DNA of 64,000 nt from positions 22,853,232 through 22,917,231 of the forward strand of contig JAFMSR010000009.1 of assembly GCA_022818135.1 (NCBI GenBank). Reading direction: 5' to 3'. This document shows, in pieces, positions 35,461-47,025 of the stretch (positions within the stretch are counted from its first letter, which is position 1; each line of letters opens with the position of its first letter). A program made the position numbers and the translations under genes. The DNA is from Saxidomus purpurata (lineage: Eukaryota > Mollusca > Bivalvia > Venerida > Veneridae). Below the pieces are notes generated by a model. It searched no databases and was not told where the DNA came from. It saw only the letters and a list, made by a program, of their open reading frames with translations.

Positions 35461-35524
35461 TGCGCACAAATGATAACGGTTATACATGTATGTTAAACGG
35501 AGTCGAGTAGTTTCAACCCAAATA

Positions 35525-36901
35525 ATTATACCCCCACAAAACGAAGTTTGGGGGGGGGGGGTATATAGGAGTGAGCTTGTCGGTTGGTCGGTCGGTCGGT
35601 CGGTCGGTCTGTTGTTTTTATGGTTTCCGGATGATAACTCATGAACGACTTGACCGATTTAAATAATATTTGGTACACAGGTGCAACATAAAAAAATACA
35701 GGTCAAATTCGACTTTGGGGTCAGTAGGTCAAAGGTCAAGGTCACAGTGACCCTGAACAGTAAAACAGTTTCCGGATGATAACTCATGAACGACTGGACC
35801 GATTTAAATAATATTTGGTACACAGGTGCAACATAAAAAAATACAGGTCAAATTCGACTTTGGGGTCAGTAGGTCAAAGGTCAAGGTCACAGTGACCCTG
35901 AACAGTAAAGCAGTTTCCGGATGATAACTCATGAACGACTGGACCAATTTAAATTTTTTTTGATACACAGCTGTAGCATCATGAAATACAGGTCAAGTTT
36001 GACTTTGGGGTCAGTAGGCCAAAGGTCAAGGTCACAGTGACTATGAACAGTAAAACGGTTTCTGGATGGTGACTTGACCGATTTAAATAATTTTTGGTAC
36101 CTAGGTGCATCATCAGAAAATACAGGTCAAGTTCGACTATGGGGTAAGTAGGTCAAAGGTCAAGGTCACAGTGACCCTGAACAGTAAAACGGTTTCCGGA
36201 TGATAACTCATGAAAGACTTGATCGATTTAAATAATTTTTGGTACACAGGTGTAACATCATGAAATACAGGTCAGGTTTGACTTTGAGGTCTGCAGGTCA
36301 AGGTCACAGTGACTCGGAACAGTAAAACGGTTTCGGATGATAACTCATGAACGACTTGACCGATTTATATTATTTTTGGTACACAGCTGTAACATCATGA
36401 AATACAGGTCAAGTTCGACTTTGAAGTCAGTAGGCCAAAGGTCAAGGTCACAGTGACCCTAAACAGTAAAACTGTTTCCGGATGATAACTCATGAAAGGC
36501 TTGACCTATTTAAATAATTTTTGGTACACAGGTGTAACATCATGAAATACAGGTCAGGTTTGACTTTGAGGTCTGTAGGTCAAGGTCACATGACTGGGAA
36601 CAGTTAAGCGGTTTCCGGATGATAACTTAAGAACGCTTGGGGCTATGATCATGAAATTTGATAGGGAAGTTAGTGACATTAACATGTTTGAAATGAACCT
36701 AATAAATTTAATAATAATCCATACTTTCCAACTTTCCAACCTTACATATTTTGTGTGCTATTAAAACAATACATTTACACAACTTATTGTATAATAACTG
36801 AAATGTATGTCCTTGTGGCCATTCCTTTCTTATGGTTGCCATACTTCTGTGACAAAGCTGTATTGTGGGGGTATAATTCGTCACTCTTGTGACAGTTCTA
36901 G
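35525..36901 (+). mobile_element. Helitron-like non-autonomous element A
   Basis: The 5' end ATTATACCCCCACAAAACGA can fold with the following G-run and GTATATAGGAGT. A (GGTC)n microsatellite (35580-35609) follows, then about seven to eight tandem units of 130-146 bp starting GTTTCCGGATGATAACTCAT. The 3' end reads TGTGGGGGTATAATTC, then hairpin GTCACTCTTGTGAC, then AGTTCTAG. A 3' hairpin followed by CTAG fits the Helitron CTRR ending, although here the hairpin is only a few bases from it. The same ends and orientation logic recur at 45141-46330 and 49654-50345 (both minus). It has no coding capacity. Confidence 0.75.
35740..36458. promoter_or_regulatory. Array of GGTCACAGTGACC palindromes
   Basis: Each tandem unit of the element carries a nuclear-receptor-like block. 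Perfect copies of GGTCACAGTGACC lie at 35740-35752, 35885-35897, 36164-36176 and 36446-36458; decayed copies lie at 36040 and 36302. This matches the oestrogen response element core GGTCAnnnTGACC. Directly upstream, AGGTCAAAGGTCAAGGTCA contains a DR1-type repeat and a TCAAGGTCA extended half-site. Receptor binding is conjecture. Confidence 0.5.
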
Positions 36902-37228
36902 TTTAATTTATATCTGTATAACATGTAGTATAAAATCAAGACATATGCCTATCTGAGGATATGGTCGTCATAGTACATGTTATTTCATATACTAGTAATA
37001 CTTTTGTTTCACATGTGTGTGTTATGGAGAAAAAACGAATAGCTTGAAATCGGTTTTTACCATTTTGCATAAAAAGAAGGAAAGATAAAATGCGCTACCC
37101 TTTATCTGTTAATTCTAAAAAGATATTCTGAAGTCTAAATTTCAAAGTAAATATCTGGTAAACATGCTTTTTAATAATCAGGTTGATAAACATACTTTTT
37201 AATAAACAGGTTAAAAATGTATGTTTAC
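36902..37228. other. Non-coding stretch
   Basis: AT-rich, with two imperfect copies of a motif (CATGCTTTTTAATAATCAGG and CATACTTTTTAATAAACAGG) at 37162-37212. Confidence 0.4.
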
Positions 37229-37340
37229 CTGCTGCCATCTTTGTACATGTATTGATATCGAAGCAGCGACAACCACCGTCTTCGGTTACTTTATGCCGCT
37301 TGCCGTTTGTGACTGCTACTGCATTGCCAGCACTTGACAT
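37229..37340 (-). CDS. Candidate first coding exon of an unknown gene
   Basis: On the minus strand, an ATG at 37340 opens MSSAGNAVAVTNGKRHK, then EDGGCRCFDINTC and KMAA. It runs to a good donor, GCAGCAG|GTAAACAT, at 37229. A TATAAATAA lies about 35 bp upstream of the ATG. The next exon was not identified. The evidence is a start plus a donor only. Confidence 0.25.
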
Positions 37341-38384
37341 CAAATAATGATGCTAGCCCATATTTGGTTTTATTTATAATGTCTGCCAAATGTAACGAAG
37401 AATTACAGTTCTCACATATTCTGATCCGCGAAATACCCAAGCTCTATTATTTGACGCCCGTTCCTCCAGGAAGATTGATTATTTTTACAATCACCTGAAC
37501 CATCGACTTCACTTCGGACAGGCACTAGATTGCACTAACTCTTTAAAGATTATACGGAACGGCCTCTCTTTCGAAAAGCCGTCATGTTTATTTAAATTAA
37601 TTTCCGGAACGGTATGTGAAGTCACTTAACGTCGTGCATATACTTTTGCGCCTTTTTACAACAATTTGATTGTTTTGCACTGTGAACATTGATCGTATCT
37701 CATCTTTGTTGTACGTCATATATGACAAAGTATAATCATATTTTCTCTTCTACAACCTTTTGCAAAAAATTGACTTCGATGACCTATCGATTTTATTTGA
37801 TAATTTGAATAATTATCTACTATGTGGCGGCAATATAACAAAATTCTTCAAAATATATCAAGAGTACCTTCCAAAATACGACGTTATTTACGTCAAAATT
37901 GTCGCAAAAGTCGGCATACTGGCCATAAATGCATTCGTTATGTAATAAACATGCAATCAAAATTTGTGTTTACTTGTAACATAAAACATGAAACTTAAGT
38001 CTTCAAAATCCGTTCATAGGTACGAACGTTTGTATGTAAGCGCCGAAAGAAATTGGGTATTGAAATATTGCATCTGTAATACACTAATTAAACGTCAAAT
38101 TTTTACATTTCTTTTTGTTCTGTCTGAAAAGGGTTATGATTTTAACTTATCATAAATGGGATTATTTCAGAAAGAAATAGAAAGGTATTGCTCAATTTTT
38201 ACCGATGTCATGATTGCACTTTCGAACGCATCGGCATAATACTGCAAGATTGTGTAATAAAATATCTACTTCATTTAATTTTAGTTATTTACATTAATTG
38301 ATGCATATTCTTGCATGCCATAATAACTCTAATATCGGTGGATTCTTCCTGGAATATGATCAGTTGTTGCACAGACAGGAGGAA
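37341..38384. other. Non-coding stretch
   Basis: No gene is supported. Confidence 0.3.
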
Positions 38385-38475
38385 TTGAAGAGGCCCCGGT
38401 CAAATTCCACTGATGGGATTCGAACCGCCAACATTCAAATGAAGTGTCCACGGCTCTACATCTAAACATCGTCGT
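38385..38475 (-). mobile_element. tRNA-like SINE head
   Basis: The reverse complement reads AGGGAGACGACGATGTTTAG, TAGAGCCGTGGACAC and GGCGGTTCGAATCCCATC, with A- and B-box-like regions. It lies about 120 bp upstream of the candidate peptide gene. Confidence 0.45.
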
Positions 38476-38596
38476 CTCCCTAGTGTTTACTTCATGTTAG
38501 ATCGGTTACTACACATTGTTCTAAATGCATAGTTTTGTTCGATTTTCCGTGCAATACCAATGATCTCTTTCAATCAATTGCATGAAACAAACTAGC

Positions 38597-39212
38597 ATGA
38601 TGAATAAAAATGCTATCTGCAGTCTATCGTCATGTTTAACAATAGCGGTTTTAATTGTCCGGATGTTCGCAAAGGCAGGTAAGAATTAAAATGATTTTCA
38701 AATTTAATTTGGCCGTTTAAATTATCTTTCATATTTCATAATCATCACAGGTTGGAAGTGTAAGATAGCAAATTAGTTTTCCTCACAAGTTTTATACATG
38801 TATGCTTTATTTCATATGTGTACTGCTTGGGTTATATATGTGAAAAAGCTCTACACAAAAAATAGAAAGACAACCACATTAAAGAGGAATAAATAGAAGG
38901 GAAAGACTGCTATCTATTGTTTGTTTCAAGAAAACATTAATATAACACAATTTCAAAACAATAAGATGAATTTCATATATGCGCTTTAAGCTTATCTCAT
39001 GTTGGCACGTGCTGTCGAAATTTAAATCATGGAATATATGTATGGGTGAATATGTGGATAAGGATGAGACACTGACTTTACTCCATATAGGCCTATGTGG
39101 CAGACGACCAGAGTGTGATCCCCGGCAAGGAAACATGGGATGTGACCTACGGCAATGCACCTATCACAACACCAAGAGTTTATCACTTGGGCAAATTAAC
39201 CAGGCCCCATAA
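38597..39212 (+). CDS. Candidate small secreted cysteine-containing peptide, two exons
   Basis: Exon 1 (38597-38678) starts at ATG with A at -3 and encodes 27 residues plus one base. The segment ICSLSSCLTIAVLIV is a good signal-peptide core, followed by FAKA with Ala at -3 and -1 of a likely cleavage site. The donor is AAGGCAG|GTAAGA. Exon 2 (39091-39212) follows acceptor CTCCATATAG; it completes a Gly codon and encodes 39 residues to TAA. The mature part of about 40 residues has four Cys in the pattern C-x5-C-x8-C-x4-C. The intron is 412 bp, phase 1. ATTAAATAAG about 40 bp downstream could be a polyadenylation signal. The precursor is 67 residues. I do not recognise the family: an antimicrobial, hormone-like or other secreted peptide are all possible. 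An alternative acceptor at 38751 would give only a short tail. Confidence 0.5.
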
Positions 39213-39511
39213 TTATAAAACTGTTTTCGTGTTCGATTCAGTTTGAGCATTAAATAAGGAAGCAAACTTGAAAGTCATTTTAAATTCTGATAGAAAGCAT
39301 GTTAGACACATTTTTACTAAGAATTTATTAGATGTTTTAATATTAATCACGGGGCCTGGAACCTTCTGACATCAAAAATCTTAGTTTGGAAGTTGATTTA
39401 TTGTCCGTTTAGTTATCTTCGGTTTTCATTTTACGAATATGCAAGTGGCAATTTTGGTGACATATTATTTATCAAATCGTTAAATCTTTTACACAGATGA
39501 TACAAATAGAA

Positions 39512-39765
39512 CGGATGGGTGGTGCGATGGTCGAGTGGTTTACGCTCTGGACTACCAATCCGGAGGTCCCCGTTTCGAATCCCGGCCGGGTCACTTGACT
39601 TCTCACGTGTATTGGTGCTATTACCCGGACATGTAAAAGGACCAATGGGTCTGTTTGTGAAAGATTTAGGGCATGGTTCCCGGATTCCCTTCAATCTGCA
39701 TATGTCTCTTTTCAACTTGCGCCTGTCAGGCGTCTTGGCAAGTTCACCCAGTTGTATCATAGTCC
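39512..39765 (+). mobile_element. tRNA-derived SINE (family A)
   Basis: The head is GGTGGTGCGATGGTCGAGTG ... CTCTGGACTACCAATCC ... TTTCGAATCCCGGCCGGG. The body includes GGACATGTAAAAGGACCAAT, ATGGTTCCCGG and AAGTTCACCC. It corresponds to the copies at 10988-11270 and 51183-51352. Confidence 0.8.
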
Positions 39766-41849
39766 GTATAATTACGCGTTCAGTTGTTTACATGTCGAAA
39801 TGTCGAAAAATTATGTTTCCTAAAATGCTGTTTGACTTGAATTCTTCACGCTACCCATTCCACTGCGGATTTGTCGTCGGTTTTGACCAAATTATTAAAG
39901 AATTGTATTGCATCTACATTTTAATTTATCTCGCACTTACGAAAATTTATTTATTCAGTGTAATCTCTGGAAGATATATTCATGCAAAAAGTTGACGTTA
40001 GGTTAATTTGTCCGCATACTACGAGTACCCCTTATAAATAATGAAACGTCACTGGTTCTTCCACTCATTAGTGATTTGGTGTGTGGAGATCGATAAATAA
40101 AAAAAGCCCGAGCTTAAACAAATTATATGATGTTTTTTAAACAAGAGACTCGCATGTGAAACTAGGGACGGCGAATTTGATCTCTATCCCCACAAACAAA
40201 AGTAACTAGCTGTCTTAAAATTGAGATTTTGTATTCTGCAGCTTTACCTCGGACAAAAACAATACGTATTATGGTTATGAAAGGACCCGCCATATTCTTG
40301 AAAATTCAAAGATACATACTTAGCTTGAAAACTTAAAAACACACAACTGTGTATACTTTAAACTGTATTCAGATGACGCATGGTGTGAAAGGGGAATACA
40401 GATCCCGTTCAGGCGATACTCTTAGTGAAAAGGTGAAAAATTACTTCTACTTAATTAAACTCGAATTAATTTGACACTAACAGATGCTAATCACAAGCAT
40501 ACATTCACGAACCAAACATGCAAGTGTGAGAGACTTCAGTTTTGTTCATTAATGTACAATGTATTTTGTATGTCGCTATTTATATCACGTGTTTTATTTT
40601 TCCATGAATTTCTTCTTTTGCATAGACGGATTTGAGAATTATAAAGATACCACGACACAATTGGTTAAGCAACTAATGTAGTTTTTCTTAACAAAAAAAC
40701 ACGTTTGTTCTTTATGTGTCTATACCCAATCTTGCAGTGGTCATTCGCACCCATCCCAGTCACGGAAATACAGAAATATTGTATTAATGTTTCTACCTTT
40801 ATAAGCATTTGTTATTCACAGGAAGTCGCCACTGGAGCATCTGATTTAATTCTATTAGAGGTGCAGATATGGTACCGTCTTTTGTTACTATGTACATGAC
40901 GGGAGGGTTTAAATCCGATCTAAACGCTATAGAAAAGCACTGGTTAAAGATCACATTAGCCTATAAATTGTTTCAGGCAGATAAAGATTTGTAGCTTTTA
41001 AAATAGCACATCCGGGTATATAAATTGCCCTATTGAAAAACATGAGCCTGTTAGTAAATCAACTTATCCCCGGTGTGTTAAACAGAAAACGTACAAAGTA
41101 ACTCCCAGTACATCACAACGTCAAAACTACGTTTGGGGTAGGGGTGAAATTTCGTGCAATTGTAAAAACAGTAAATTTCCATACAGCATATCAAACGTAT
41201 GCGTTTTTTTCATTTAGCTGATTTCTAATAACACCAACCGTAAGACAAAACTTTAAGCAAAACCCTGATAGAAGTTTCCCGTTTTGACGTCATATAATCG
41301 CGACTAGCGTCTCAAGCGTCAACATTTCGTCATCAAATTTTATACCATTGTAAAGAACGTCTTAAATTTTATAGTGTCTATGAATTTAAAATTAAAAGCG
41401 CGTTCACTTAAAGGAAAACTCGGGGAATAACATGAAATAGCGTGCTATGCAAAAGTGACGTCAGTGACAACAGCATAGAAACCGTAAGAGATATCAAAAC
41501 AATGAAATCGGATTCCATCAGAAATGTCTTCAATTATTCACAGTGTAAATTTCATGAGAAAATTCGAACAAAATATTTGAGGCACATTCCACCGAACGTC
41601 TTGGGACCATTTAAATGAGTTCATTATATCCGCAGTTTGTTATATCCATATCTCATTTTCATATATTCTAATATAAAATGAGCTGTTTTTGCCTATTTTG
41701 CCAGTGTTTTAACAGGAGATAAAACGTGGCCGGGCTAAAAACCCGATGGTGACATCATAAATACGACGTAAACAACACGGACGTTGTCCCGTGCATACCA
41801 GTAAGAGCGTTTAATTTTTATGATTTTGTTATGCTATTTATGCTAGAAT
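39766..41849. other. 2-kb non-coding stretch
   Basis: No gene is supported. TGACGTCA palindromes lie near 41286 and 41457. Confidence 0.35.
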
Positions 41850-41990
41850 AGCGTTAACGAACGTTTTTGCGTGTTGTTACACCTGCAGAAATCCTGGGGA
41901 TATGTTGGTGCCCTCGCCCTAACGCGCTCGGGCACCGACCATCTTTCGGGATTCTTCAGATGTTATAACACGGAAATACCTGCGTAAACA
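41850..41990. repeat. Long imperfect palindrome with GC-rich centre
   Basis: CGTGTTGTTACACCTGCAGA pairs with TCTTCAGATGTTATAACACG. Inside, GTTGGTGCCC pairs with GGGCACCGAC around TCGCCCTAACGCGCTC. It is the most diverged of the palindromes. Confidence 0.7.
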
Positions 41991-43715
41991 GTATTTAATT
42001 GAACGTCATGATGACGTTGACCTTTCACCGACAGAATCCAAAATATGTACTGGGGTCATCTATTTGTCATGTACAATAAGTGTACCACGTAACAGGATCC
42101 TAGGACCAACCCTTTTCAATCAGTTATTGATGGGAACCTTTTTTGCATTAAATATCATTGTGACATTGACCTTTGACCAACTACCCCGCAATCGATAGAG
42201 GTCGCATATGAAGGACCAACAGTTCTTCATTTATCGGAAGGAAATTATTATCGAAGGACAATCAGACACCAATGGCAAAAGTTATAATTTCTCCTCCTAA
42301 TCATTGGGGGGAGTCCGAGGAAAGACAAATTTGAACAGTTTTCCAGACACAGGCGGATAGTTGATTTATCTCCCCATCAAGTGTACCGGATTTACACAAA
42401 TTTGTAAGACTACTTTGTTAAAATGATGACAAAATAAAAGGCTCCAAAATATATTTATTTTTGCTATATACATTATTCCTTTTATACATCATATACAATT
42501 GTTTACAAAAAATCATGTTGTCAACATGTCTTAATAAACTTATTTTGGCATCGTAATTATCAATTAGAGATACACACATTGGCATGCATTTTACAATAAA
42601 CATTTACCTTAACTAAATTGAAAGCAAATACTTATAGCAAACATGTATATATAGTCTTAGAATATAAGTAACGATAACCACGGATTATTATTTTTTTGGT
42701 AGCAATCTAAATTTTTAGAATTTCGAAACACTTTAAAAATGAATTCAGCATCCAAGTCTTTCGAAGGAAAATCAGTTTCATTCCGTACATAAAACAATTT
42801 AACTAAAAACTTATTTTTCCTACAGCACCTCCTTAGTGTTCTTTATTTAAGTTCATTGTGTTTATTTTTTAACAAAATTGTCCTTTGTATAATTATGGAA
42901 GTTAATGTTTCTTAAAATATAGAAAATACTCTACTCTCTACATGTTTTATTGTCACTCATATACTTCTTATTACATGTTCTAGTAAGTATATGGAATGCA
43001 TTTAACACAATAAAACTTTGAATGAAGATACAAAAAGATATAATAACCAAGACACTACAATGGCAGTGAAATAAACAAATGAAAATAAATCTAATCCTCA
43101 TCACTCATTTAAGAACTTATTGCACAACATTGTTATACCCGTACTGTAAAAATATAGCTAGAAAAAACTATTTACAGAAAACAAATACATAAGCATCAAC
43201 TTAATATACATTTTTCAATAATAACCAATGTACATCATACATGTACTCTGTCTCTATGCATCCAAAACTGAAGAGAATTTAAATAGTTGTTCATCACCAT
43301 TTACCTTATTAGGTTAAACAATCACTTTGTTATAGATGCAACTACAACTCTTCTAGCATGTCTTACTTCACATTTACAAGTATTCACAAGCTTTATTGTT
43401 TCAGTAATATACATTCTAAGCAATGTCAAAATATTTACAATTATCTAGCAAAATAGGTAGTTTTCAAGTATTTACATCCGAACCTAAGGTTTCTTTATAG
43501 TGATACAGTTTACTATATACAATGTATTTTACAAATCTGAAATACATTTGCAACTGTTTCCTTTGCCTGACCTTTTTACAGGTTCTCTGAATTGATACAA
43601 CTTTTATACAAGATGGCCATCATAGCCCTAAATCACTCATCCTTAGCTAAGGATGTCACATGTTGTAAAACAGAGTCATTTATTGCTACGTCACTGATTG
43701 CTATGGGAAGTCGCT
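41991..43715. other. AT-rich non-coding stretch
   Basis: 42000-42300 has words typical of old GGTCA/GACCTTTGACC tandem repeats (GACCTTTGACCAACTACCCC). 42400-43600 is AT-rich and empty. ACAAGATGGCCATCATAGCC at 43608 resembles the 5' end of the repeat at 46436. Confidence 0.4.
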
Positions 43716-43998
43716 GGTTGCTAAAGGAGCCAACGGGCATCAAAGTGTGGTAATGGTTGCTAAAGGAGCCAACAGGCATCAAGGTGTGGTAATGGTTGCT
43801 AAAGGAGCCACTGGGCATCAAGGTGTGGTAATGGTTGCTAAAGGAGCCAACAGGCATCAAGGTGTGGTAATGGTTGCTAAAGGAGCCAACGGGCATCAAG
43901 GTGTGGTAATGGTTGCTAAAGGAGCCAACGGGCATCAAGGTGTGGTAATGATTGCTAAAGGAGCCAACGGGCATCAATGTGTGGTAATGGTTGCTAAA
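43716..43998. repeat. 39-bp minisatellite, about seven copies
   Basis: The unit starts GGTTGCTAAAGGAGCCAACG and ends CATCAAGGTGTGGTAAT. Because 39 is a multiple of 3, it is open on both strands: plus reads repeats of VVMVAKGANRHQG, minus reads repeats of MPVGSFSNHYHTL, continuing on minus to a stop at 43633. No start codon, signal or domain supports translation. Confidence 0.9.
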
Positions 43999-45140
43999 TG
44001 TCTGGTCTTTCACACATCATTGTCATTTCAAGTCTGATAAGACCAAAAATCAAAACCAGACAAGATACCATACCCATACCAATTTTCTCATCTTTTGGAT
44101 ACATTTGTTTAAAACATATCATATGAACTGAGAAATACAGGCCAGATAATGTCCACAAAAGAATTTTAGTTATTTTGCAGAAATGGGTAAAAATGCAGGG
44201 TCACTGTGACCTTGACTATAAACTCATTAAACTGAAACACAACACAACAAGGTTTGTAATACTGTCCATGGTCAATGTCCTACCAGATTTGAAACCTTGC
44301 TTAAAATCTTCAGCAGTTATTAAGTGGAAAACACAAGTCAACCAACAAACAACTGTCCAGTAGTTTTTCTATGAGCTGACCTAATGACCTATCTTTCTAT
44401 AACATATGTCTGTGACCTTGAAATTTGTTATAAAGACCAATAAGTGCCACCTACTGATCACAAGCAACCTATCTGAGGAGCCTGTGTCTATATGCTCTTA
44501 AGTTATTGAATGGAAACCATTTTTGTAATTTAAGGTTGCTGTGATATTGACCTTTGACTTTCTGAATAAAAAAATCCTACCAATAATCTGATCATGAACA
44601 ATCTGCAGAAAAAACCTGAGGATTTTTGCAAAAACATTCTTGAAAATATTGATGTGAAAAAGGTTTGGTTTACTGGCAACTGGATAGATTGCAGACATGT
44701 GTAAAGCACAAAGTATCCTCACTTATTTAAGTGCTGCATAATTAGGATGGGCCTCCCTGCATCGGTTGAACAGTTTTACTAATTATGAAAATTTTCACTG
44801 TATCAATTACCATAGTACATAATTTGTCATATAATTTTGACATCAATGACACCAAGCTATCTATAAAATACTCTTTAAACATTTCATTGCACTTTTGACA
44901 AAATTACATGTATCAACTATACAGTAAAGTTCAAAACTTGCATGCCATCAAAAGCAAAACTGACTTTACAGTGAAGTTCAATATTACACACATGTACCTA
45001 TCTAACTTAGGAACAGACATACTTTTTAGAGAATACAAATTTGCAAAAGCAATGTTTACTGTGATATGCAATGTATGCGATGACAAAAAGATGCCAACTG
45101 AAGATAGTTCACAATTTCAGTTGTACTGTTTTTAAAGAAA
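43999..45140. other. Non-coding stretch with degenerate tandem-repeat fragments
   Basis: 44190-44430 contains GGTCACTGTGACC (44199-44211), GACCTTGACTATA and GACCTAATGACC words typical of the repeat-cored elements. No gene is supported. Confidence 0.4.
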
Positions 45141-46330
45141 CTAGACCTATCACTAAATATGATTAACACCCTCGAAAGACTGCTTTATAAACTGAGGAAG
45201 TTTGTCGTAACAGAATACCTTGCAAAAAAACACTAAAATAGAGGTATTGTTCTTGGCAATAACATGTAATTTGTTAAGATAGAGTTATGGTACACTGCAC
45301 GTCCTCTCATTGTGCTGGACCATTGTATGAAGTTGTATTAAATTCCAACCAGTAGTTTCAAGCTATGCACTGGACAAGGAAAAGTAACAAAGGGCAATAA
45401 CTCTATAACAAGTCAAGATGGAGTTATGGTTCTTTTGCACTGCACTTCCTCTCATTGTGCTTGACCATTGTATGAAGTTGTTTTAAATTCCAACCAGTAG
45501 TTTTCAAGTTAAGCTCCAAACAAGGAAACGTAACAAAGGGCAATAACTCTGTAATGAGTCAAGAGTTCTGGTTTTTGTGCACTGCACTTCCTCTCAATGT
45601 ACTTGACCAATGTATGAAGTTGTATTGAAATCCAACCAGTAGTTTTCAAGTTAGGCTCAGAACAAGGAAAAGTAACAAAAGGCAAAAACTCTGTTATTAG
45701 TCAAGATAGAGTTATTGTTCTTGTGCAGTACACTTCCTCTAATTGTGCTAGACCATTGTATGAAGTTGTCTTATATTCCAACCAGTAGTTTTCAAGTAAT
45801 GCTCCGGACAAGGAAAAGTAACAAAGGGCAATAACTCTGTAATTACTCAAGATACAGTTATGGTTCTTATACACTGCACTTTCTCTCATTGTGCTAGACC
45901 ATTGTACAAAGTTGTATTGAATTCCAACCAGTAGTTTTCAAGTTATGCTTCGGACAAGGAAAAGTAACAAAGGGCAATAACTCTGTAATTACTCAAGATA
46001 GAGTTGTGGTTCTTGTACGCTGCACTTCCACTCATTGTGCTAGACCATTGTATGAAGTTGTATTGAAATCCAACTAGTAGTTTTCAAGTCATGCTCAGGA
46101 AAAGTAATAAAGGACAATAACTCTGTAATTACTGAAGATAGAGTTATGGTTCTTGTACACTGCACTTTCTCTTAATATACCTGACAATTGTATGAAGTTG
46201 TATTGAATTCCAACTAGTAGTTTTCAAGTTATGCTCCGGACAAGGAAAATGCAACGGACTGCCCGCCTGCCCGACCAACCACCGGGTGACTCCTATATAC
46301 CCCCCTAAACTTTGTTTCGGGGGTATAAAA
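45141..46330 (-). mobile_element. Helitron-like non-autonomous element B
   Basis: Read on the minus strand: the 5' end is TATACCCCCGAAACAAAGTT then GGGGGGTATATAGGAGTCA, followed by a GGTTGGTCGGGCAGG microsatellite-like run. About seven tandem units of roughly 140 bp follow (GTAACAAAGGGCAATAACTC, GACCATTGTATGAAGTTG, CCAACCAGTAGTTTTCAAG on plus). The 3' end has AATCATATTTAGTGAT (a hairpin of the ATCA/TGAT type) then AGGTCTAG. The ends match element A; the core is unrelated. Confidence 0.75.
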
Positions 46331-46435
46331 ATCTGTCATGGATCACTCTACTATATGTATATTTACAATGAATACACCAAAACCTTTTTGCATAAGTGAA
46401 CACTTTACACCACACTTCATATAAACAGTTTTTAA

Positions 46436-46610
46436 CAAGAGAGCCAAGATGGCCCTACATCGCTCACCTGGCTTCTATTGGCTATAACATAAGGTCAACA
46501 ATAGCAGAAGGGGTACTTTTTTACCCTGATTTGAACACAATTCATAGGGATCCATTGCATAATGCTATATATTCCAAATATCTAAGCCCTGGTCCTTGTA
46601 GTTCTAAACA
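46436..46610 (+). repeat. 5' fragment of an ACAAGAG-GGCC repeat family
   Basis: It starts ACAAGAGAGCCAAGATGGCC and CATCGCTCACCTGG. In my recollection of bivalve sequence, this opening pairs with a 3' end CAGGTGAGCTAAAA, as seen at 56485-56500. The rest of the copy is missing or interrupted. Confidence 0.45.
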
Positions 46611-47025
46611 AGAAGCTGTCGCTGTCTGTGAGACAACATGCTTGACTATACACAGTACTTGCCAAATAAAGAAAACTTTGATCAGTAAATAGCAAATAAA
46701 ATTCAATCTAAACAATGGTGAAATATAACTTTCTTTCATATTCAAGTCATTTCTAACGTAACGGCATTGTTTCAGAAACACTTATACAGAACAGACCGGT
46801 AACACTTCAGTTTTGTAACAAGCGGCTTATTTGTACATAAATCATAAGAAAGTTTTTTTCAGGAATCACTTTGCTCTCAGAGTCTGTATTCCATTTTTAG
46901 AACAATAGATTTAGGACAACCGTTGACTATGGATTCTTGAACACACTGCTTTGCCGCATCCATTTCTGGTGTTTGTTGGAAGTTGTGATTTCAGCATCTT
47001 TCCTTAGAATTATATTCATTAAAAT

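Noticed and set aside
38679..38760. Alternative acceptor at 38751 for the secreted-peptide gene
   Set aside because: It gives only a few extra residues before a stop, whereas the acceptor at 39090 gives an in-phase cysteine-containing exon.
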